Part shown: in pieces, positions 7,494-12,203 of the stretch
Numbering within the stretch: position 1 is the first letter of the stretch
Layout of the letters: each line of letters begins with the position of its first letter
Assembly (NCBI GenBank): GCA_964355795.1
Contig: CAYHEQ010000027.1
Location: forward strand, 1 to 12,203
Reading direction: 5' to 3'
DNA length: 12,203 nt
Source of the DNA: CAYHEQ01 sp964355795
GTDB taxonomy: Bacteria > Patescibacteriota > JACPGU01
The notes under the pieces: model-generated
What the model was told of the DNA's origin: nothing
The model's database searches: none
What the model saw: only the letters and a program-made list of their open reading frames with translations
Made by a program: the position numbers and the translations under genes

Positions 7494-8843
7494 TTAATTG
7501 TTGCCACCTTCAATCATCTCCTCTACTTTTCTTTTTGCTTCTTCCAGCAACTCTTTTGCTTTTTTGCGTGACTCAAATGACTCGCGAACTAATTTTGCAA
7601 TTTTCTCTTGAATTAGTTTGGGCAGAATCGGGACTAAAATATTTTCCACATCAACATCGGTTATTGTTGGATACGAGGTTCCTGTCGCCGGTCTTTCCAT
7701 CTGTACCTTTCCTATCATAGATCGTAAAACTATTTGAAGATATTCACGCGTTGGCGACTCCACATCAAAAACTGAAAATGCACCGCTAACCACATGATTT
7801 TCATCCCAATTCTTAGGGATAACGGCAATAGCGCCCCTAGTCGGCCTAACCTTTGAAACGATTAATTCACTACCAATTACTTTATTTTTTGCATTTGCGG
7901 GTAATTCCGATCCGGCAACCTCATTAAACGAAATCTCTCCGCTACCAACATTTATATCGCCGATTTCTGTATATTTATACATCTTATCCTTAACTAACTT
8001 AAATACCCCTTTCTTTCTTTTGGCTAAACTAGATAATCTTTCGGTTTTACCAAGCTTTGATAATAAGGCCCTATCTTTTGGTTGGAAAAAGTCAGCGTCC
8101 ATTCTTTTTGCATTTTTGACATCAGATAAATTGATTACAAAAGTTAATTTATCATCAAAATCCTCTTCTTTGATATTCAATTCATCCAAAAGCAATTTTT
8201 CTGCTTGTTGATATAAAGATTTTGATTTTTCTAGATTATAAAAGTAAGTATCTACAATCTTGTTTATTTCATCAGATTGATTTTTACTGGAAACAGCAAC
8301 CAAAATGTTTCTTAGGTCATCTGTACCAAGGTTTCTTTGTCTAATGCCTAATGACGCTCTTTCCGCCTGAAATCTTGAAAATTCCGTATTCAAATACGCA
8401 AATAGATATTTATTATCAATTTGATTTGCCCTTATTTTTGCAACTCTTTGGTTAAATGCTAATACTCTCTTGTCTTTATTGTTAATTAAATTAACTTTAC
8501 CAACATCTGGTGGGTCTCCAGTCATAGTCATTAATATATCGCCATCACCTATCGCGTTATTCTTAAATTTATCAAACTCCTTTGTCGATAATTTATACCA
8601 GTCTCCGATATCTTTTTTATTCGTCACATCTCCTATCCTTGCTACTGGTATTTCAAATTTTTCGTCAATTTCCTCACCGTTATAAGCATGGCCGGTTTTT
8701 ATGGTAGACACTTTTGATAAAGGCAATAGATTGCCATATTTTAATAGCTGTTCCTTTAGCAATAAAAACTCCGGCTGATAGTATTCAGCATCAATTCTTT
8801 TTGCTCCTTCAAGTTGTGATTTTTGGATTATAGAAAATACCAT
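7494..8843 (-). CDS. hsdS: Type I-like restriction-modification specificity subunit (HsdS)
   Basis: 449 residues in two similar halves. Each half opens with the same motif: AKRIDAEYYQP at 14-24 and AKRMDADFFQP at 245-255. Each then has a target recognition domain (about 40-190 and 268-405) ending in a conserved closing segment (RQRNLGTDDLRNILV and SYPTITDVDVENILVP). Each half is followed by a helical spacer (about 190-225 and 407-445) of the kind that packs as a coiled coil and sets the distance between two half-sites. The family binds bipartite DNA sequences and brings the methyltransferase subunits to them. The gene follows the R-M fusion by 45 bp, has its own good Shine-Dalgarno site, and is markedly AT-rich (17 G/C of 60 at 8161-8220). 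The sequence recognised cannot be read from the protein. The gene appears intact. Confidence 0.9.
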   Translation of the reverse strand: MVFSIIQKSQLEGAKRIDAEYYQPEFLLLKEQLLKYGNLLPLSKVSTIKTGHAYNGEEIDEKFEIPVARIGDVTNKKDIGDWYKLSTKEFDKFKNNAIGDGDILMTMTGDPPDVGKVNLINNKDKRVLAFNQRVAKIRANQIDNKYLFAYLNTEFSRFQAERASLGIRQRNLGTDDLRNILVAVSSKNQSDEINKIVDTYFYNLEKSKSLYQQAEKLLLDELNIKEEDFDDKLTFVINLSDVKNAKRMDADFFQPKDRALLSKLGKTERLSSLAKRKKGVFKLVKDKMYKYTEIGDINVGSGEISFNEVAGSELPANAKNKVIGSELIVSKVRPTRGAIAVIPKNWDENHVVSGAFSVFDVESPTREYLQIVLRSMIGKVQMERPATGTSYPTITDVDVENILVPILPKLIQEKIAKLVRESFESRKKAKELLEEAKRKVEEMIEGGNN

Positions 8844-8851
8844 AAAAGTTG

Positions 8852-8856
8852 CTCCC
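8852..8856 (-). promoter_or_regulatory. Shine-Dalgarno site of hsdS
   Basis: On the minus strand, GGGAG (inside AAGGGAG) is 8 bases before the ATG at 8843. It fixes this start and is the clearest ribosome binding site in the window, in contrast to the probable leaderless starts elsewhere. Confidence 0.7.
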
Positions 8857-8888
8857 TTAATCGCCTGAACTCCATATTGTGCCTTTTT

Positions 8889-10835
8889 TTAAAAACCAAA
8901 TTTATTATCTTTCGCGAATTTTATGAACTCGTCGGATATTTCGTTGAGGTCATGATCGAGAAGTTTTTTACCTCTTTCGTCATGTAAATAATTGCCATCG
9001 CTACCTTTTCTATAAACATAATCCCCCGAATTATCTTTCCCGCCCTTTTTTGAGACAGCCATAAATATCGGATAATCAACTGGTTTTTCTTCTTTTTCCC
9101 CCCATTTTTGCAAGAACAAAATCGAGGTTTTTGTTCCCGTATGCGGTTTGAATGTATTCCCATGAAGCCCAACGACTGCCAATATCCTTGCTTTGTCGAG
9201 AAGAAAATCACGCACATACTCCATATTGGTGTTATTGAGCACTCCTTGTGGCAAAACAATCGCCAGACGACCACCATGTTTTATTAGCTCCAGGGCGCGC
9301 TCGATAAAAAGAATGTGGCGCTCCATTTTGTTGCGCAACTTACCTTTGTCATTTTTTGCCAATTCGTAATTACGAAGCAAAGCTGTTTCAATAATTTCTC
9401 CGGCAAATGGGGGGTTGGACAGCAAAATATCAAAATCAAAGTATTTAAAATTCTCTTGATTTTGCGAATTTTTATCGTAATCATCAAATTTCCGTAGTCT
9501 GTCTAGTAGCTCCGCTCTCGCTCTGATATTCTCATCGCCCTGCCACTCCTTTGGATTCAAAGTATTCAGCTTTAAGATATGCGATTTGCCATCTCCCGCA
9601 ATGAGCATCATTGCTCGCGCAATTTTGGTTGGCTTGTCGTCAAAGTCAATCCCATAGACATATTTTTTGGCATAATCGGTCTTCGCCTGTTTGTCGGCAT
9701 GTTTTAGCTCATTATTCCAAACATTTTTCATGGCATGAATTAAGAATCCTCCGCTACCACAAGAAGGGTCGATAATGTATTCCCCGTCTTTTGGATTAAG
9801 CATTTTTACCGCCATATCAATAACGTGGCGAGGAGTGAAATATTGTCCCTTTTTACCCTTGGCTACATCTGGCAAGAGATATTCGAAAGCCGCGTCGATA
9901 ACTTCCAGATCGGAGTCAAGGAGTTTAGCGTCTTCCAGCTCGCCAATACAGACAGACAGATGATTCGGTGTTAGCTCAATTTTGTCATGTGAAGAAAATA
10001 TACCTGGCCATTCTTGCGTAGCGCCCTGAAACAAGCGATTGATATTGTCGTAAGTGATTTTGGTGTCTTTTGATTGACGGAAAATAACCTCATTATCTTT
10101 TCTTTTTTTCGCCTCTTTTTCATCAAATAATTTGGCGTAAATCAATTTGAAAATTTCCGTAAAAGAGTCAACGCCCGCTCCAGCCAAAACTAATTCTTCA
10201 ATAATTTTCAGCTTTTTCACCAAATCAAAACTTTTCTGGAGATCGTTAAGGGTTAATTTTTCATTTAAAATATCATCTATATCTTGGTCGGCCCTCGGGA
10301 TGTCTCGAACATTTTGAAATTCTCTAGGGAATGGCCGATATAAAACCACTTTTTCAATGCCATTTGACCAGACGCCGATTGGCGAAGCTTCGGAATTAAT
10401 ATATGTTTTTAGTTGATCAAGGCCTTTCTTTTCGGATGGATTCTTGGTTTCAATAATTATCAGAGTGGTTTCTTTGTCTTCCCTGTAGATAATAATATCA
10501 GCCGCTTTCGAATGGACTTCGTGGCCGAACTTAATATCTTTTTCAAGATCGATTCTGTCCAGCGGGTAATTGTAATATCTGGTTAGCTTATAAAGCCAAA
10601 GCTGACGGATAATTTCTTCAGGTTTTGAAAGATTTTTTTCTTCATTGAGAACCAAAATATCTTTTTCTCGCTTTAAACATTTGAGATAAAATTTCCCTTT
10701 TTCATTTTCGTAAATATTAAGAATCGTTTCTGGTTTATAGTCCTCAAATTCCTTCAGACCATACTGGACATCGGAGTCCTTAAAGATTTTGTGCAGAATC
10801 TTGCTAGTTATAACTTGTTGTTTATTTTCTTCCAT
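8889..10835 (-). CDS. hsdM: Restriction-modification fusion: N-terminal PD-(D/E)xK nuclease domain plus N6-adenine methyltransferase (HsdM-like)
   Basis: 648 residues. The N-terminal part (about 70-175) is an HsdR_N-type nuclease domain with ADIIIY (Asp113), IIIETK (Glu129, Lys131) and QLKTY (Gln141, Tyr145), the complete D-ExK-QxxxY signature. Residues about 200-325 are helical, as in HsdM. The methyltransferase follows: motif X FTPRHVIDMAV at 333-343, motif I DPSCGSGGF at 356-364 (SAM binding), motif IV NPPF at 474-477 (catalysis on adenine N6), and GGRLAIVLPQGVL at 521-533. There is no helicase domain, and no separate HsdR lies in the window. Size and layout match the A subunit of BcgI-like type IIB enzymes, in which one protein cuts and methylates with a separate S subunit. 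A type I methylase with an accessory nuclease domain and a distant HsdR is the alternative. Its ATG is one base after the lexA stop, so translation is probably coupled. Confidence 0.85.
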   Translation of the reverse strand: MEENKQQVITSKILHKIFKDSDVQYGLKEFEDYKPETILNIYENEKGKFYLKCLKREKDILVLNEEKNLSKPEEIIRQLWLYKLTRYYNYPLDRIDLEKDIKFGHEVHSKAADIIIYREDKETTLIIIETKNPSEKKGLDQLKTYINSEASPIGVWSNGIEKVVLYRPFPREFQNVRDIPRADQDIDDILNEKLTLNDLQKSFDLVKKLKIIEELVLAGAGVDSFTEIFKLIYAKLFDEKEAKKRKDNEVIFRQSKDTKITYDNINRLFQGATQEWPGIFSSHDKIELTPNHLSVCIGELEDAKLLDSDLEVIDAAFEYLLPDVAKGKKGQYFTPRHVIDMAVKMLNPKDGEYIIDPSCGSGGFLIHAMKNVWNNELKHADKQAKTDYAKKYVYGIDFDDKPTKIARAMMLIAGDGKSHILKLNTLNPKEWQGDENIRARAELLDRLRKFDDYDKNSQNQENFKYFDFDILLSNPPFAGEIIETALLRNYELAKNDKGKLRNKMERHILFIERALELIKHGGRLAIVLPQGVLNNTNMEYVRDFLLDKARILAVVGLHGNTFKPHTGTKTSILFLQKWGEKEEKPVDYPIFMAVSKKGGKDNSGDYVYRKGSDGNYLHDERGKKLLDHDLNEISDEFIKFAKDNKFGF

Positions 10836-10836
10836 T

Positions 10837-11490
10837 TTATATTGCGTTAATTCTATTAAGCGAACTTAAATTTGATATCACCTTACCGTCAAATATCGTC
10901 TCTTCAAAAAGCGGGATGATTCTATAAATCGGATTTTCTGGTTTCAGATACGCTCTGCCGTCTGGTTCGGCAATAAACCTTTTGACAGTCGTCCCATCAT
11001 CTGATCTAGCGACCACTATATCTCTCGATCTATATTCGCGAGTTTTTTTGACGAGAAGTAGATCGCCGTCGAATATCCCCGCGTTTATCATTGAATCCCC
11101 ATTAACTTGAATGACAAAAACCTCTTCTTCGCTTTGCTTGATTATCTCATTTTTCGTAACTTCTCCTGGTAAGACCTTCCATTTGCCAAACATTTCCGGT
11201 GCCTCCACGAATGGTCCAGCAGAGCTGATACCAGAGACTGGCACCATCTGTTCTTTTCCTAAAATATGGTAGCCGAGGGGTAAGATTTTTATACTTCGAG
11301 CTTGTCCATCGCCTTTTTTTATCAGACCTTTGGCTTCTAGTGATTTCAAGTAATTTAAGACAGCTTGATTAGAAGCAACGCCCATCAAATCCTTGAGCTC
11401 TGCCAAACTCGGCGGATAACCAGAACTATTGATGGATGAGTAGATTATCTCTAAAACTTTTTTTTGTTTTGGTGTAATATTCGTCTTCAT
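10837..11490 (-). CDS. lexA: LexA-type SOS repressor with self-cleaving S24 peptidase domain
   Basis: LexA represses damage-response genes and self-cleaves when RecA filaments form. From ATG 11490 (217 residues): a winged helix-turn-helix at about 5-60 (ITPKQKKVLEII, then YPPSLAELKDLMGVASNQAV, a LexA-type recognition unit), a linker with the cleavage bond Ala91-Gly92 in SSAGPF, then the S24 peptidase with Ser133 in VNGDSMI and Lys170 in TTVKRF. All catalytic residues are present, so damage-induced autocleavage is expected. An in-frame ATG at 11526 would add 12 residues, but that stretch is the promoter and operator itself, so 11490 is chosen. The protein is slightly longer than typical LexA (about 200-210). 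It is followed after one base by the R-M fusion gene. It could be the cell's only LexA or a repressor dedicated to this locus. Confidence 0.93.
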   Translation of the reverse strand: MKTNITPKQKKVLEIIYSSINSSGYPPSLAELKDLMGVASNQAVLNYLKSLEAKGLIKKGDGQARSIKILPLGYHILGKEQMVPVSGISSAGPFVEAPEMFGKWKVLPGEVTKNEIIKQSEEEVFVIQVNGDSMINAGIFDGDLLLVKKTREYRSRDIVVARSDDGTTVKRFIAEPDGRAYLKPENPIYRIIPLFEETIFDGKVISNLSSLNRINAI

Positions 11491-11496
11491 AATTTC

Positions 11497-11526
11497 AATA
11501 TACATGACCATATGGTCATATGTCAA
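11497..11526 (-). promoter_or_regulatory. Promoter of the lexA cluster
   Basis: On the minus strand, consensus TTGACA (11526-11521) and TATATT (11502-11497) are separated by 18 bp. The -10 ends six bases (GAAATT) before the ATG at 11490, so the predicted start point is the A of the start codon and lexA mRNA would be leaderless. The spacer contains the 16-bp operator palindrome. Confidence 0.75.
11504..11519. promoter_or_regulatory. Probable LexA operator (SOS box), perfect 16-bp palindrome
   Basis: ATGACCATATGGTCAT is identical to its reverse complement and lies wholly inside the spacer of the lexA promoter, where a bound repressor would block RNA polymerase. Its core GACC-N4-GGTC has the same geometry as the Gram-positive SOS box GAAC-N4-GTTC, differing at one symmetrical position in each half. 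Autoregulation by LexA is the simple reading. No second copy was seen in the window. Confidence 0.7.
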
Positions 11527-11547
11527 TGCGTAACATATTGGCTTATT

Positions 11548-11573
11548 TGTGGGTAGTTTTATATTTATCCACA
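11548..11573. other. DnaA-box-like inverted pair / hairpin between ychF and lexA
   Basis: TTATCCACA at 11565-11573 is a perfect match to the E. coli DnaA box. TGTGGGTAG at 11548-11556 is an inverted imperfect partner. In RNA the two arms pair over nine bases, with two G-U pairs, around an 8-base AT loop. No U-tract follows on the minus strand, so it is a poor terminator for ychF. A single perfect 9-mer could be chance, and no other origin features are present. Confidence 0.35.
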
Positions 11574-11591
11574 GTCAATACCTTTCCCTGA

Positions 11592-12203
11592 TTAGCCGTG
11601 TTTGAAGACCACCACGTCGCCATCTTTCATTATATACTCTTTGCCCTCGGTGCGTACGAAACCTTTTTCCCGCGATCCTGCCCAACCCCCACATTCCACG
11701 AATTTGTCGTAAGCGACGACATCGGTAGCGATGAATTTTTTCTCAAAATCTCCGTGAATTGTGCCCGCCGCCTGGGGCGCCTTACTGCTGTTTTTAATTG
11801 TCCATGCTCGGGATTCTATCGGGCCGGCGGTAAGAAAGGAGATGAGATTTAAAATACGGTAACCGACAGTGATGATATTCTGTAGAGACACGACATGTCG
11901 TGTCTCTACGCCGAGACCCGATAGATACTCTCTCCTATATTCTTCTTCCAATTCTTTCAGTTCCGTCTCCAGACGCGCGGAAACGATAACGGTATTTTCG
12001 GGCATTGAAAGCTCAACAGGGGATTTATTTAATTGATCTTCCGCCACATTGGCGACAAAAAACATCGGCTTGGAAGTAATGAGCTGAACATCTTTGACTA
12101 ATTGATAATCATTCTCATTTACTTCTTCACATTCTCGTAAAGGATTCTCGCTCTCCAGCCATTCCTTCATCTTTTTTAAGGCCTCCATCCTTAATAGATA
12201 GTT
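11592..12203 (-). CDS. ychF: YchF/OLA1-family ATPase, C-terminal part (5' end beyond window)
   Basis: The frame is open to base 12203 with no stop, so only the last 203 residues of a protein of about 360 are visible; the ATG at 12188 is internal. The P-loop and G-motifs lie outside. Visible parts are the end of the helical insertion (MKEWLESENPLRE), the LITSKPMFFVANVAEDQL strand of the nucleotide-binding domain, and the family-specific C-terminal TGS domain (NLISFLTAGPIESRAWTI, then APQAAGTIHGDFEKKFIATDVVAYDKFVE and GKEYIMKDGDVVVFKHG). YchF prefers ATP, associates with ribosomes and takes part in stress and translation control. A 28-bp palindrome encodes codons V94-L102 (counted from the ATG at 12188), and the segment before the TGS domain is about three residues longer than I expect for the family. 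It is upstream of lexA on the same strand, but lexA has its own promoter. Confidence 0.93.
   Translation of the reverse strand, partial: NYLLRMEALKKMKEWLESENPLRECEEVNENDYQLVKDVQLITSKPMFFVANVAEDQLNKSPVELSMPENTVIVSARLETELKELEEEYRREYLSGLGVETRHVVSLQNIITVGYRILNLISFLTAGPIESRAWTIKNSSKAPQAAGTIHGDFEKKFIATDVVAYDKFVECGGWAGSREKGFVRTEGKEYIMKDGDVVVFKHG
11882..11909. repeat. Perfect 28-bp palindrome inside ychF
   Basis: The half-site GTAGAGACACGACA is followed directly by its exact reverse complement, with no spacer. It encodes VETRHVVSL in ychF without breaking the frame. The outer GTAGAGAC/GTCTCTAC arms resemble, from memory, dispersed palindromic repeats found in cyanobacterial and other genomes. No second copy occurs in the window and no target duplication is visible next to it. 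Confidence 0.8.

Noticed and set aside
7490..7513. TTG start of ruvB at 7513
   Set aside because: It gives a 20-bp overlap with hsdS and a non-conserved extension; an ATG lies four bases after the hsdS stop.
11491..11526. Upstream in-frame ATG of lexA at 11526
   Set aside because: The extra 12 codons are made of the -35, the operator palindrome and the -10. The family start corresponds to ATG 11490.
11548..11573. Replication origin
   Set aside because: There is only one perfect DnaA box, with no dnaA or dnaN gene nearby and no clear unwinding region.
11592..12188. A complete 198-residue gene starting at ATG 12188
   Set aside because: The frame stays open through 12189-12203 and the protein matches only the C-terminal part of YchF, so the ATG is internal and the gene is cut by the window edge.

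Overview
The window looks like chromosomal sequence from a small-genome bacterium of the Candidate Phyla Radiation (Patescibacteria), possibly the Parcubacteria side. This is inferred from four things: a signal-peptide protein of alternating lamin-tail and PKD domains, a bacterial-PH membrane protein of a type common in that group, a short Rel protein without the usual C-terminal regulatory domains, and compact genes often without Shine-Dalgarno sites. No rRNA or tRNA is present to confirm it. The N run at 5750-5849 shows that this is a scaffold from a draft or metagenomic assembly.

Left part (1-2075): a membrane-anchored lytic transglycosylase runs off the left edge on the minus strand. It is divergent from a bifunctional-type (p)ppGpp synthetase/hydrolase on the plus strand. 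The 89-bp divergent spacer holds a degenerate 9-bp tandem array and promoter-like elements in both directions.

Middle (2076-6302, all minus strand): a secreted, C-terminally anchored LTD/PKD surface protein, a four-helix membrane protein with a bacterial PH domain, and a small two-helix membrane protein. The 100-N gap between the last two is flanked by the same 55 bp on both sides. The two contigs therefore almost certainly overlap and no sequence is missing.

Right part (6363-11526, minus strand): a tightly packed cluster, lexA - R-M fusion (hsdM-like with an N-terminal nuclease domain) - hsdS - ruvB. Gaps are 1, 45 and 4 nt, and an intrinsic terminator follows ruvB. lexA has a well-formed promoter, TTGACA-18-TATATT, whose spacer contains a perfect 16-bp palindrome, ATGACCATATGGTCAT, the likely LexA operator. 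If the cluster is one transcript, a DNA-damage repressor controls a restriction-modification system and a Holliday-junction helicase. The hsdS and hsdM genes are visibly AT-richer than ruvB, which suggests that the R-M pair was acquired.

Right edge (11592-12203): the C-terminal part of the YchF/OLA1 ATPase, running off the window, with a perfect 28-bp palindrome inside its coding sequence.

A theme across the window is that three first-in-transcript genes (transglycosylase, LTD/PKD protein, lexA) have a -10 hexamer ending exactly 6 nt before the ATG. This predicts leaderless mRNAs, while the operon-internal hsdS has a normal Shine-Dalgarno site. No tRNA, rRNA, CRISPR array or transposase was seen.
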